64,000 bases of DNA from Manihot esculenta (lineage: Eukaryota > Streptophyta > Magnoliopsida > Malpighiales > Euphorbiaceae), in contig NC_035170.2 of assembly GCF_001659605.2 (NCBI RefSeq), forward strand, positions 29,740,020-29,804,019, in the 5' to 3' direction. Below the pieces are notes generated by a model. That model worked only from the letters and a program-made list of their open reading frames with translations, ran no database searches and was not told where the DNA came from. Both the position numbers and the translations under genes were made by a program. Each line of letters starts with the position of its first letter. Position 1 is the first letter of the stretch. This document shows, piece by piece, positions 10,010 through 23,372 of the stretch.

Positions 10010-10998
10010 AATAAAAATTTACCAATTTCAAATTCGCAAATAAAACTTTTACCGCCCCTAATTTTACAAAAAAACCTGCAGTGATCTGAGGCCTTTCATG
10101 TTTGTAATTGGATAATATCTTTAACTTTCCTTTTGACTTTTTTTTTTTAAAAAAAAAGAAGGGGACATAAAGGTTAAATCAATGACCTTTTGTGATATGA
10201 GATGTTGGATTATTGAATTATCAGTTGACTTTCTTTTGACAAAAAAAAAAAATTCAGTGGACTATTTTGTACTAAGAGTCAGAATAAAAAAAAGACTTTT
10301 AACTTGCATTGAGGCTTTGTAGGGGCGCTCAAATTCAAAACAATTGCAAAATTTTTGGGTGAAAGCATAAAAAGAAATTGAAATGTAGCTTCTTTTAGAA
10401 TTATTAAATCTTTCAATTTCGATTAAAAAAATTATCATTCATTCCATATGAAAGATATAATAATTTGGAAAATTAAACTATTTTATAATGTAACAATTAA
10501 TGCACAAAATATTATTAAATATTAATGATTAAAATATAACTAAAATTTTATAATCAATAATTAAAGTATTATTATATTAACCAATGAATTTTAATTGAGT
10601 TGTATAAATTTTAAATAAAAATAACTTTTATTTTTTTTCTTGGAAAGGAGAGTACGATGGAATTTGCAGCTAAATTCTGCTGGTATTGGGTCCAAATCCA
10701 ACCTTACCAATTAATCAAATAATCACCACAATAGAAATATATTTTTCTTCTTTTTTAATCATAAATTAGAAAAAGTAAATAAATTTTAATTTTATTTATG
10801 TTTTCATTTATATGTTTTTTTTTTTTTTAAACTCCCTTACTACGATTTCAATTTCTTGAATTGCGGCAAGCTGTAGCGAAGCATGAACAGGAGCGACTGA
10901 ACTCAGAACACAAAATTACCAATAAAATCATTAGATTGATTGATAGATCGATCACTCACCCCAGTTGAATTCGCAATTAAGCAAATACTATTTAATCA
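10010..10998. other. Upstream region of PYM; no gene seen
   Basis: AT-rich sequence with several poly-A and poly-T runs (e.g. 10139-10160, 10816-10828). The 5' UTR of PYM probably starts around 10850-10900. No other coding signal was found. Confidence 0.5.
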
Positions 10999-13900
10999 AT
11001 GGCTACCAGTAATCATGGTGGTGGAGGAGGAGGAGGTGGTGGTGGTGGTGGGGTTGGACGAGAAGAAGAGCAACTCAAGAAAATGACCGAGTTAAGCAAA
11101 ACCCTAAAAGAAGGAGAGAGAATTTTAGCCCCCACGCGACGACCCGACGGTACTCTCCGAAAACCCATCCGGATTCGCGCTGGTTATGTACCCCAAGACG
11201 AAGTTGCCATCTACCAATCTAAAGGCACCCTGGTAACCCTTTTGCTAATGTATTAATATATATTCTTTCATGTACATATTCCTGTAGAACACCATTAATC
11301 TTTTGTTCATGTTTGGCTAATGTGCGAGTGAAGCTTTTTTTTTTTTTATATGTTCGGGTGCTTTAAAATTCAAAAAGAAAGTTGAATTTTTGTAAATTCA
11401 AACATATTTGATGTCCAAATGTAGTTCTTTATGCGATGAGTGGTGCTAGTATTGAAAATGTGAAATAAAGGTAATGATGGACCATCCTCCTCAAACAGCC
11501 AAAATCTATATCTCCGCTATTCTTAGGATGCAGAGATATAAATGAAGCAATCAAACTGGGTTTGAAACTATGAATGCTCCATCATTTTTTGAAATAACCA
11601 TTACGTCGTCGCGTAATTTCCATTTTCTTTGAAAGAAATCCATAGTTACTACCATTTTTGGAAAAACAACTTTGCTTTTTGTTTTCTTTGGTGTATTTCC
11701 TTGAATCATTTACCATGCAGTCTTAAGACTTGTACTACTATTTGAAATGGGGTATCTACTATATCTATGGACAAAATTATTGTTGACTTGCTGATCCAAC
11801 AAAAAGATGTAGGAAAGATTAGATTCCTCCTTCCTATGATTTGTTGCTTACACAATATAAGCTCTGCTAAAATTGGTCAAAATTGTTGAGATAGGCATGT
11901 CTGAATGGGCGCCTTATCTTTTGCAGTTTGCCAATTTCCAAAAACTTAGAAACTAAAAGAACTGTAATTTTCTTTTACAGTGGCTTCTCTGTAATTTAAA
12001 GGGATAGAAAAGCTTGACATGATTTTCTCGGTGAAAGTGGATAACAAATGATAGAGTTTCATTGTCTTTTTTTTGATGCAGTGGAAAAAGGAAATGGAAT
12101 CTCAGGTGGTGCCTCCAGGATATGATCCAGCTATGGATGTAAAACCTAAGACAAAATCAGTAAAGAGGAATGAAAGAAAGAAGGAGAAGAGGTTACAGGT
12201 ATGTTCCTCACTTGTTCTTTTGGTCTTGTGTCAATTTCACAGTTCTTATTTGTGATGGACATTTTATTCTTCTGTTCTATGTTTATTGTCCAGCCAATGG
12301 GGATAACTAATCATGGTATGTAATCTGGAACATTTTTGTATCATTGATTTGTGCAAGTTAGGAGTAATTGTGCAGTTACTAGATTTACTGTACACCACCA
12401 CTTGCACCAGTTAGCTAAATTTAATTGACAAAAAGCTGGGATAGTATTGGTTGTAGCCATCTCATTCTAATCACAATTGCACAATGAAAACCTTTTGAGT
12501 ACTAAACATTTTTACAATTTATTTTAATTCCAGCCGTAGCTAAAGCCAATCAAGTTATTTATTCCTGTAAGTCTCACATGAAAGAAAAAATGAGGATTTT
12601 AATCAAGTTTAGCCTTGCATGCAATAAGAGGTCTCCTGAGCTGTTGATCCACTTGTGATGGCGGTCTGTGGTGTGTTGGCAGTCAATTCTTTGTTGGTGA
12701 TTATTGGGAGATGAACTGATGAAGAAGGGAGAAGGAAGAAGAAGAGTGGTAGAAGGGATGAAGAAAAATAATAAGGGAATAAGGGAAGAACAGAAAGAAG
12801 GGAAGAGGGTTATGGGGTTACTTGATCAGCTGAGAGAAGTGCAAAAGGAGAAAAATAAACTTAAATAGGTAGGTTCTGGAAGGCAGTAAACCTGTGTAGC
12901 ATTAAGCAGGCAATTTCGGTTCAGTTATTTCAGTTTTTCACCTTAACAACTGAACTGAACCAAAAAACGAAAAATTCTTTTAAAACAATAATTAAACCAA
13001 ATTGATTTATCAAATAACTGAATTAAATTGGTTCATTTGATTTTTCGGCTTAACATATGGGTGCTCAGCCCTAAGCCCAAGTTTCTAAATCTAATAAAAT
13101 GTTGCTTGGTCAAATATGGGGAAATTTTGCTGGTGACACCTACATTTGGAATAGTCACTTTGTCAAACATAGGAACTTCATTAGGATTTCAATAGGTGCT
13201 TTTATTTGAGCTGTCTAATCACCTTACAACTTGGTAGGGAAGTCATTAAACTTAAACTTAGCTCGGGGATCAACTTTAAAGATCTCAATTGTTAAATCTT
13301 ATTTGTTGCTTTGCTGTTATTGGAGCTTCTGTCCACACAAATTTCATGTCTCTATGACTCGGCAAACAATATTTGCAAACTCATCTTATGCAGACTGCAA
13401 TAGGAAGTTAGGTCGAGAATAGACATGTCAAATATAGTAGGAAATTATATTTAGATGAGTTAATTTTGCTAAACCCTGCTCTGCACCAATGTCTGTGTAA
13501 CTTCTGGGTGCTCTGAATTCTGAACTGGTTACTTTGCTATGCATTGGCATTTTTTATTAACCAACTTTCAAGCAAAATTGAAAGGATTGCAACCTGTTCT
13601 GTGTGTGTGGTATGTTAGAGTATATATGCATATTCAGTCATTTGAAAACTGTCAGATTTCTCTGCCACCAGCCAGCGATGGAGGATGTTTATTGTGAGAG
13701 TTGTGTTTACTTGGTTTCATTGTTAATACCATATAATGTCATAATGCTAGATTTTATGTGAACTCTTGCGTAGTTTGTTCATCATAAAACCTTAAAAGTT
13801 TGCAATCAAGTTCTTAAGAACTTCGTGAATTTTAATGTTTAGTTAGTTTTTTAATAAAATTTTTATGTCCTTATACTGTAAGTTTGAACAAAAGTTAGAT

Positions 13901-15446
13901 TAACATATTATTATTATTAGCAGGCTTCTCTTGAGAAAGGTAAGAACTTGGAAGCAATGGTTGATGATGACATGAAAAATGAAGAAGTGTTACCTGCTGA
14001 ACCCCTAGGTCATCCATCAGAATCTGTCAAGTCATTGACATCTCAAATGAATGAGCTAGCTGTTTCTGCAAATCCTGTCAGTAGTACTCCTGCAGACTCA
14101 ACAGAGGTTTCAGATACAAGTGCTCCATCTCAAGATATTGATAAAAGAATTCGGGCACTTAAAAAGAAGGTATAATCACCCAGCATACATACATATCCAT
14201 TTCCTGTGCATGGATCCTTGTCTTCCAATGTGCATATAATATTGTTTTCCTTATCATGATTATTGCACAAAATACTTAACCTCTTCCCTTTTATCACCTT
14301 TATATTTTTGGATGCCTGAAAATATTGGCTTATACCACTTACTGAGTAAAGTGGGGAAAGGGTATATTGCCCCACTTTGCTATATATTTGCACTTCTTGT
14401 ACACATCCCAAGTATTTGCAAGTGTTTGCTCATAAATACATCCAGTAAAAGGAAAAACTCATTTATGTTGGAATCTCTAACCAGTTGAAATTAACCTATA
14501 AATTACACATCTCCGTGTATAATTCTCCTTGGTGTATGTTTCCTTCATTTCTTATGAATCAATTCATTCGCTTCCACCATTGATTTCTCACTGTAACTAT
14601 GCTAACACAGTCTTCTAATCACACATCACCTAGCACCTTAACTGAAATGCTCTATTTTAACTGCTGTTCTTTAACTCTATGGATATTATCTTCCTCAACT
14701 CGCCCTATTACAAATATGGACAGATTCAGATCTTCTAATCTAATGATACCTTATTTGTCTGTACCTGATTGTAAGGAACATGTATTTCTTAATTATGCTT
14801 TAACTCCTTACACCCAATCGCTTCGATACTCTTCTACATGCACTCTATAGATCATTATCCCCCTTATGAGAAACATGACAACTCTACTTGACACTATTGG
14901 TGTAAAACCAAATTAGTTTACAGATATCATGTCACACGCCTTGATCAATGTTCAATCATTCAGGTATTATTGGTTTAAAACTTTTTTTTTTGCCAGATTG
15001 GTGTATAACCTGGATCCTTAGGACTTTGGACTTTACTGCTGGTTTGTGACTCAACTGGCTTTATGATAAAAATGGGGAATGATGTTAATAACGATGTGAT
15101 TAAGCTCTTAGACTTCACTAGCTATTTATACCACAATTTGAATATTCCCCATTTCAAATTTGCAAACGGTTCCCTTCTTGGTAGTGTGTCTATAGGTTTT
15201 ATGAAAACTTCAGAGCTAATGAACATTCTACTGTGACTCGAGCAAAACAACGTTGGCTTTGCCTATGTGATTGATTCATATGAGCGTGATTGCTTTGTGC
15301 AGGTTCGGATAGCAGAAGGTCAGCAGCAGAAGACTGCACCAGAGGATATGAAACCAGAGCAGTTGGAGAAGTTGGCAAAATTGGAAAGCTGGCGCCAGGA
15401 GCTAAAGCTTTTAGAGGGTAAAAAAGCTGAACATGCAGCATCATGA
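10999..15446 (+). CDS. PYM: PYM (partner of Y14 and Mago) homologue, exon-junction-complex recycling factor
   Basis: Four exons: 10999-11232, 12082-12198, 13924-14169, 15303-15446. All junctions are phase 0 with GT-AG introns, giving a predicted 246-aa protein. After a poly-Gly tract (residues ~7-18), the N-terminal Mago/Y14-binding domain is clear: [18 protein letters not shown] followed by [13 protein letters not shown] (residues ~40-75). The middle is basic ([10 protein letters not shown]). The C-terminus is a charged helix ([12 protein letters not shown], then [20 protein letters not shown]) typical of the family. Known PYM proteins bind the Y14-Mago heterodimer in the cytoplasm, dismantle exon junction complexes and contact ribosomes. 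Length fits plant PYM. Exon 3 has a tandem TAGCAG acceptor that could add one Gln. The gene is convergent with the pectin methylesterase downstream. Confidence 0.9.
11014..11058 (+). repeat. GGN trinucleotide tract encoding poly-Gly in PYM exon 1
   Basis: A run of GGT/GGA codons right after the start encodes about a dozen glycines. Such tracts are length-variable between alleles. It lies before the conserved domain, so length changes are probably tolerated. Confidence 0.85.
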
Positions 15447-16302
15447 ATGGAGACTTGTTCTTTGGGGAACAAGCTGTGTAGTTTTTTGTTTATTTTTTTA
15501 TGAAGCTGTAAACTTTGTGTCTTAGTAGGATCAAGATTCTTCTGTCTAAATTTTTCCATCTTTGGTTCACGAGTTTGCCTATAAACAATGCACGTCATTC
15601 TTAATCTCTTTCTCTGTGTGTGAAAACCTTGGACAAATACCCTTGCCAAGTCGATGAAAGCTCATCAATTAGCATTGCGCTGGGCTATTTTAACAAAATT
15701 TTAAAATGTGAATTAAGGAATATTAAGGGAGGGTTTGGATTAAAGGTATAGGCAATTTATGGAGGTTTCGTATTCAACCGTTGTTGCATATCTATTGGAT
15801 AAAAGTATCAAAAAGTTGATATTCAACTAATAGGATTTTTGAATTGGTGCAATTCCAAAAGTAGAGAAATTAAAGCTATTTGCAAACAGTGGAGGTTTTT
15901 TTTTTTTTTTTTTTTTTTTTTATGAAATGGGAATTGGATATTTAGAATATGAGATTTCTCAATTTTATTCAGATACACTTAATACTAAACTAAGTCTGTG
16001 AATGCGAGATTGTTATTTAATAGTAATAATAATAATATAAGGTATCATTAATTCATAATAAATCATAAAATACATTAAACACTAGACTTTTTTTTCTTCA
16101 TTCAAATGCTAAAAAGATAAACAAATAAAAATAAAAATCATAAATCAATACCATTAAGAGAAAGAAAGAAAGAAAGAAATGTTACTTCTGAAACAACAGG
16201 AAATTAATTATATAAGCCTTTTTATCATTATTTCTATGCCTCTCCTATTTTATATTAGTAGTATTTCAGTTTTCAGTTTTTATAGCTGATTCTGCACTGA
16301 TT
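15447..16302. other. Convergent intergenic region between PYM and PME 3' ends
   Basis: Contains the 3' UTRs of both genes, a run of about 26 T (15896-15921), AT-rich sequence and a short AAAG tandem near 16160-16180. No gene is seen. Confidence 0.6.
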
Positions 16303-18242
16303 CTATCTCCTGAGCCCAAGCAAGAAAGGAACTCCAGCAGCTCTAACCCATTGACCGGAGCCGGCAAGAAAAGTTCCGAGGGTGTATTTTTGAGCTTCAA
16401 TCCTATTAAGAAAATGAAGTGTCTTCCACTTCACCCTCCTTGCAGTATTGGCACCAGGTCCACTATTTGCATACTCAGCATAAAACAAAGTGTCAAGAAA
16501 TAAGTTTCCATCCCATGGAATCCACCCTTCAGGCTGAATCAAATCTCCCACTTGTGATTCCATTACTACAGTGGTTGAAAATTGTTTCCAGGGCCTGCCC
16601 AAGTATGTTTTCACAGTTAGTCTCTCAGGGTCGAGTTTTACTTCAGGCACAATTCTGCAGTTATGAATTACAAGTCCAGTTGGTTGTCCCCTTTCCTTCT
16701 TGCCATCTGCTGTCACTGTGTTGGATTGGTTTGGATTAGGCTTCCTGACTATGATCAAGGAGTTTTGAATCACAGCTGCACCGTAACCGAAGAGGAAATC
16801 TATGGTGCCGGAGATGACACAGTTCCGGTAGAATTGACGGCCTGCTTGGTACAACAATGTATCTTGATATCCATCGAACCTGCAGTTGTGGTAAATTGAC
16901 ATGTCAGAGTTAGCTCGCATGGCAACTGCCTGGTGACCATCAGGACCTGCAGTGTTCTGGAATCCCATCCCCTTGCAGATGAACCCTGGTGATTCAACCA
17001 CTGCAGATGCAAAATATAAATCAATTATTTGCTGCCAGGTTACACTGTAATAAATTGAATCTTTTGTGACGAAGTTTTAGTGGGAAAAAATTCGCAACTA
17101 AAAATACACTAAAATTTCTAAATGGCACTAAAATTCGTCACTAAAACTTTTAGTGTCACAGTTTTTGTAACGACTCAGTGACAAATAGCCATTTTTATCC
17201 CACTGAAAGTCTGATTTTTTATAGCATTATAAGGAAATAACTTGTGAGGTTCAAACTTACCAAAGGAAGCAGTGTTCCAGGTGTTAAAACCACTGGTGAA
17301 GCTCTTCTTTCCGGTGATAATGCTCCTCCTTGGTCCATCACCGTACATGAAAATATTAGGCTGGCGCTTTGGCACCTTGACGAGCTCGTTATAGATTCCA
17401 GCTTTAACATAAATAACAAATCGGCCCTGGTGGCCTTTTGGGTATGAGTTTATAGCTGCATTAATAGACTTGAATTGCCCACTGCCATCTAGAGCAACTA
17501 CTGCATCTGGTGCAGGCTTGCCTGCATTTCCAGCGGCCAAGAGCTTACGATCAGCAGCAGATACCCAGGTTGGATATCCATCAGCTCTAAGGAGACGACG
17601 AGAATTGGTGGATGGAAGATTAAGATGGAGACCAAAGTTTTCCAGGATTTTTGAAATCCCACCAAGAATAGTCAGAACATTATCTGTTAGTTCACTACCG
17701 TAATCAGTACTATTATGAACTGAATATTTCAAGTTACTATCATGATCAAACCCATCAATACACAATTCCTGATAGGAGATGATAGAACTCAACCAGATTC
17801 GAAAATCATCAGCTTGCTCAGCTATGCTTTTCAGATCATTCTCACCCACCTTTGCAAGAATATCGTTAAGCTCATCAGAAGCATTTTTCAGTAGTATCTT
17901 ACAATCCTCCAGAGCAAGTTTTGTACGTGGCTCGTTACTACCACCGTTTACTACAAGATCCTCACTCAAATTCATGGATTTCGTCACTGAATCCGATATG
18001 GCTAAAATCCCTGCTTTAATCAACTCTTTAGGATCAGTGCTGTTGGCTGAACCGAGGACCTTGGTGCAAGTTTCTTTATAATTAGTTGGCTGACAAATTT
18101 GTGTAACAGCCTTCATTTGTGGTGACAAGTCTTCAGTGTTCTCTGAACTGTCATTACTGCGGTTGACAGCAACCACAACTCCGATGACTACACCGACGAC
18201 AAGTATCAGGGAAATCCCTGAAACAACTATTTTTGCGAGCAT
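16303..18242 (-). CDS. Pectinesterase with N-terminal pectinesterase-inhibitor domain (type-I PME)
   Basis: Two exons on the minus strand: 18242-17261 and 17000-16303. The 260-bp intron splits a Val codon (G|TG), giving 559 aa. Order: an uncleaved signal-anchor/TM segment (residues ~4-26); PMEI pro-domain (~45-200, with Cys residues at ~50 and ~59); basic processing sites RRLL (~215) and RKLL (~232) where the pro-region is normally cut in the Golgi; then the catalytic PME domain. Family motifs: GIYNE, QAVAMR (Gln ~351), YQDTLL (Gln ~373, Asp ~374), DFLFG (Asp ~395, nucleophile), LGRPWK (Arg ~463). These are the expected catalytic residues, so it looks active. The enzyme demethyl-esterifies homogalacturonan in the cell wall. 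Its subgroup resembles Arabidopsis PME21/PME28-like proteins, but I cannot name the orthologue. Confidence 0.93.
17060..17205. repeat. Inverted-repeat element in the PME intron
   Basis: GTGACGAAGTTTTAGTG (about 17068-17084) and its near complement CACTAAAATTCGTCAC (about 17126-17141) form a stem, with further CACTAAAA/TTTTAGTG pieces around them. The CACTA-GTCAC wording resembles the subterminal repeats of CACTA transposons. It is best read as a small MITE or deletion remnant inside the only intron of the gene. Confidence 0.5.
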
Positions 18243-20577
18243 TTCCCTTCTTTTTTTTGTTTATATGCTTCTCTTCTACCCTTTTTTTTTCTTTTTTCTC
18301 TTTTACGAATCTTTCCCCCCGATGATTAGCCCTGTAGATAATTCTAGGCCAGGGCTAATGGGCGAAAAATCGGAGAGGAGTGGTAGCATACAGAGATATG
18401 TGATGGTTTCTTTGCCCTGGCGGGTAATAAAAAGCTTGCTGCGTGCAAGCTTTTATAGGCTTGTGATTTTCTTAAATTAGCATTTTTGCATGGTTTTCCT
18501 TTTTTCCCCCTCCAAATACTGAATGGTAAACCGATTCTTCAGTTAATCAGTTGGATAATTTTAGATAATTTGTAATAAATATGGATTAATTGGCTGTTTA
18601 GATTTTTTTTCTCTTTTTCATAAATTATCAAAGAAATGAAGTACGAAAAATTTGAATTCCTAACTTTCTTTACTACAGAATAAGCTCGACTTGACTAAAA
18701 TATAAGCATTAGAATTTAATGTAATAGATAAAACGTTAAGACCCAACATGTATATATATATGAATTCTTTATTAGGAAATTAAGAGTCTAATTTGAATCT
18801 ACCACATAAGTGATATATTTTTAGAATGAAACAAAACTAAGAATAGGCAGAATTATGTTCTAAAGGTATTAATCACTGATTATTTAAAACTTGGTTAAAT
18901 AATAACCACTTAAATTAGGGTTATAAATAAATCAAATAATTTGCGAGTTATTTTAGAATTAGTTTGATAAAAATTTAATTTTTTTTCTTTATTTGATGGA
19001 CGAGATAATTTTGAATGCAATAGTATTTTATTTAATAGCTAATTTGTTGAATAGATTCAGAAATAAACTTATTGAATATCTTATGAGCTCATAAATAAGT
19101 CTTACAAAATAAGTTCGATAACATGATTGTTTATAAGTTTGTTAAATAAAATGATTAGTTAAATTATTTGTGATTCTCTCCCATATTTATAGTTTTATAA
19201 ATTTGTAGTTTTATTTTGATATTGATTTTTTTAAGATAATATACTATACAACTATAGTATAATCATTATGAGATTATAAACAATATATTATTTATTATTT
19301 ATTTTTAAATTTTTAATAAAAATAAGTTAATATAAAATTAAGTACTAACGAATATTATATACAAGAATTAAATAATAAAATATTTAACCACTAAATTAAT
19401 TAAAAAATTAATTAATATATTATTTAATATTTTAAGAATGTTTTAACGTATTTTTTAAAATTAAAAAATTAATTAATAAATTTTTTATATTACAAAAACT
19501 AAATATTATTTTTTTTAAAAAAATAAATTCGCTAGAATAATTAATATATATTTTCATAAAAATTAAGAAATTAACTAATAAAATTTTTTATACTATAAAA
19601 ACTACATGATAAAAATTTTAACAATTAAACTAATAGTATTAGTTGATTTTTTTAAAAAGAATTTAAGAATGTTTTAATATATTTTTTAAAATTAAAAAAA
19701 AATATACATTAAATAGTAAATTTTCTTTATAATAATAAAAAATAAATTTATATTTTTAAATTAATAAAATGAATATATATTTTCCAAAAATGAATTTGAT
19801 CAATGGAGATGAAATTTTGAAATTGTAAATGATAATTTGATAAAAAAATTATAAAGAAAAAAAATAATTTAATAGAATATGTAAAAAAAAATCCAATATT
19901 TATAACTCACAACTTTTTTTTATTTTAAAATACTTTCTAATTAGTATAAATACAAATGCAACATTAACAATCGAATAAACAGAAATTATAATGAAATATG
20001 CATCGTTAAATGTACAAATCAATTTGTTCTTTGTTCGACCGAGTGCGTTTAAGAGCAAGCAAACATCCTAATACAAGGATCTGCTGTTGCCATATCGACA
20101 TTATCTGGTACAGTGCAGCCAAATCTAACACTAAGATTCAGCTGTTTACATTTTGATATAGGTACACATTCAACTAAATATTGCATGAGATTTTCTCAAT
20201 TTGACCTGCTGTTTGCTAGGTTTTCAAGTTCCTGTCCCAATGAGCTAAAAATAAGTTGAAATAATAATCTACTAATGATAATAATTTACCTTGTAAATAT
20301 TCTACATAAAAATGAACAAAATAATCTGGTTCCAATTTCTTCAAGTAGTCCAAAAAAATGAAAACAAAAATGAGGTCCAGCGGCATGCAGGCAAAATTGA
20401 AAGATAAAAATGAAGCTTCCTCTAAGGTACAAAACTCTGTTACTTTGCGCTACAAACACACACAGAGGCTGCATATTGGACTGCATTAACTTGTATTACA
20501 CACGATGATTTAGATGGATCATTCTCGTATCAGGATTGTACATTAATTCAAGAAGTACAATGACAAGCCCCACAGTT
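18243..20577. other. Intergenic, AT-rich; PME promoter and MRT4 3' flank
   Basis: PME is transcribed leftward, so its 5' UTR and promoter begin here (CT-rich leader at 18245-18320). From ~18490 to ~20000 the sequence is A/T-rich, with many TTAATTAATA-like runs and no reading frame of note. From ~20200 to 20577 lies the likely 3' UTR of MRT4. Confidence 0.55.
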
Positions 20578-23372
20578 TTATGCAGATTCAACATCTGACT
20601 CATCTTGCCCTTCTCTGTATAGCTCAAAATCTTCAGGACTCCATCTGCAAATTAAGTGAAGTCGGAAAGTAGCCATCTTGATGCCCAATAATCGCTGCAA
20701 ATAAGTAACAGATCTACCATGAATTCCTTCCTCCAACTAGAAGTTGAAAACCACTCACAAATGCAGAACCACGTAATAAGAGAATTGTATAAAAGATATA
20801 CAATTTATTAGATAATAACTCATACAGTATCAATTATTCCATAACTGATGCAAGAAAAGCTGAACTGACAAATGGATCAACTTTGAGCTGCAAGTCGTGT
20901 GTCAAAGCACACTACTAATAACTAATAAGAACGTTAACAGTTTTTCTTCTAACCCTGAAAAATCATGCGTATGCATACGAGGTTTCCTACGGAAAAAGTC
21001 CATCGAATGCAGATTCAAAATTGATCCACTTAGAGATCAGAGGCCTATGCCTACTTATAGCCCAAGGTCTCATAGCCTCCTGATTATCCAAAATAAGAAT
21101 ATGAAATAGGGCAATAGGGAAGAAGATGATGATGAAATGGAACAAGTGAAGTTAAAGATTTTAAAGATTAGACCAACCAATATTCGAGCCGACTCAGGTG
21201 ACAAGTGCTTTCCCTCTTCACAAACAACAAAATCTGAAACTAGCTCCACAACACCTGCAGACCATGATTAATTTGATAATGCAGCACAAGCTAAATACGT
21301 ATTTACATTCACTTCCATATAAAGGAAACCAAACAGCAAAAAAGCAATAATGTACCCTTGTTCAACCGAACAGGCATTCCTTGCTTCCGAAGAAAGGGCT
21401 CCATCTCATGGGTAAACTGCTCCAAAGGACCTTCCTTAAGTTCCATCTGAAACAATCAAACATGAAATTATGTCACAATATATATTTTATGTGCAGTATC
21501 AATTTGAGGATAGCATTCGTATAATGCAGTTTGTGAGGTGACACCAAAACCGTACTTCTCCTTGGGGTCAAAAAGGAGGGAAAAGAGCCATGTCATAGGA
21601 GTGCCATTGGATTTCCAGTTCTTTGATCAAAGTGGATCAATCATGCACCCAATACAGTTGTTTTTGACCTGGAAATCTGGCATGCAAGTCAAATAATTGA
21701 AGGTTTCTCTATACCTTTTCAGTTGCAATGCTTCCTGTTCTTGCAAAGTCATATTCCTCGTATTCATTAAATAACCTGCAAATATCAATGAAAAAATATA
21801 TATATAAACACAAATTGTAGTTTGGACCAAAAACCATACAAATGCTAGTAAGTCTTAGCAAGCCCAAAAACTATTGGGCTCAGCCTGTTAAAAAGCCCTA
21901 GGAGAGTTTCTGACATTGCCCAAAAGCCAAAAAATAAAGAGTCCATGGTACTCTCTAACCTTCAAAATTATAATATCAAAAGCATAAAGGAAACAACACA
22001 TCATACAAAAATACAAGGTTACCTCTCAACTTCTTCTTTTGGCAACTTGGTGAGGAAAAGCCCAGCATCTCCACGGAGAAGCTAAGAGAAAATTAAGCAA
22101 ATAAATGTAAAAGATGAGAAATTTCTACCAAAATAAAAAAATAAAATATTGCTTTCAATAATAAAAAAGCATACCTTGGAAACTTTGTGAATTCCTGGCC
22201 TGATCTCATCTGCAACAGATCGACCTAGAGATACCTGCATTACTTTGTTTGATCCTAGGAAGAATCTGGAAAATCATGACAATGAAACAACTCGTGAGCT
22301 AGAGATTCCAAGGAAATTGGACAGTGACAACAAGATGGTAGAGAAGAGCTAGGTTCCTTGAGTTCCCACATTTGATCTATTCACAGAAAAAGAAAGGCTC
22401 AATCTAGTAAAAATCCATATTATGAAATATGAAATTTTACCATAATTTTAATCAACAGTTCTAGCAAGATTTAAGCCCCATATTCAGAAAACAAGATTTT
22501 GGATGCAATTGAAATAAAAAGTTTTAAAAAAAAATTGTTTTGTTATTTTGGAGTTCTTATGACTAAAACATGTTAATTCAACTATAATCCATTTTTTAAT
22601 ACCTATAGTTAACATATTTGAGAATGTGTTTTTCTCAAAACATCTTCAAAAACAATGCCAACCAGACTCTTGGTAGTCTGCATATAACAGTGACTAAACC
22701 ACAAACCAAAGGGAATAAAATCAAAATTTTGAACTTATTGCTATCTTGAAATGAAAAGCTCAACCCAATTTTATCTTGACTGAGAACAATGCAATTTATG
22801 CTCTCAGCTGGTTATAGAGTATTAAAAATTAATTAAAACATGTGACATGATTTAGTCATAAAAACAACAAAATAACACAAAAAAGATGAGCAAAAACTTG
22901 TTTCAGGTTGAAGCCACTTCTTTCGAGTTTCAACTTCAGCTAAAATGATGACACAAAGTTTTTTGTCCCTAAACCTCACTGCCAAGGATGGATGTAGATG
23001 TCCCTTCCGAAATCAATTTCCATTGAAAACCATAAAATTCATTTTTATTACCCAACAACAACAACAATAATAATAATAATAATAAAGAACAACCTGCTGG
23101 TAGATTTGAGCTGCTCCCTAAACTCCTTGAACTTGAGATTTCTCATGTTCTCAAAAGTAAACACATAAATCGAATCATAGCTTTCCACAGCTTCCCTTAT
23201 CGAATTCACTATGGTTTCCTTGTGTTCTCTCCCTTTCTTCTTGGTTTTTGTCAGTGAAACTGAAAACATCACACAAATTCACAAATTAATGAAACATCCA
23301 TAGAGAAGAAGAAGAAGAAGAAGAGGAGGGAGAAGAAAGTAGACCTGCTCTGTTACGCTTGGACTTTGGCAT
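20578..23372 (-). CDS. MRT4: mRNA turnover protein 4 homologue (MRT4/MRTO4), ribosome assembly factor
   Basis: Eight exons on the minus strand: 23372-23345, 23259-23094, 22265-22175, 22081-22023, 21775-21715, 21446-21356, 21254-21178, 20694-20578. They sum to 690 nt and give 229 aa; all junctions keep frame with GT-AG. The N-terminus MPKSKRNRAVSLTKTKKKG and the segments SIYVFTFENMRNLKF, FFLGSNKVMQV and GDAGLFLTKLPKEEV are diagnostic of MRT4, a paralogue of ribosomal stalk protein P0 (L10 domain). The end is acidic (EGQDESDVESA). In yeast and animals MRT4 holds the P0 site on pre-60S particles in the nucleolus until P0 replaces it. Length matches the family. The first exon has only 28 nt of coding sequence. 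Confidence 0.93.

Noticed and set aside
13231..13422. 63-codon ORF in PYM intron 2
   Set aside because: Lies wholly inside an intron, no conserved motif, expected length by chance.
17244..18081. Plus-strand ORFs across the PME gene
   Set aside because: Antisense shadows of the strong minus-strand PME coding exon.
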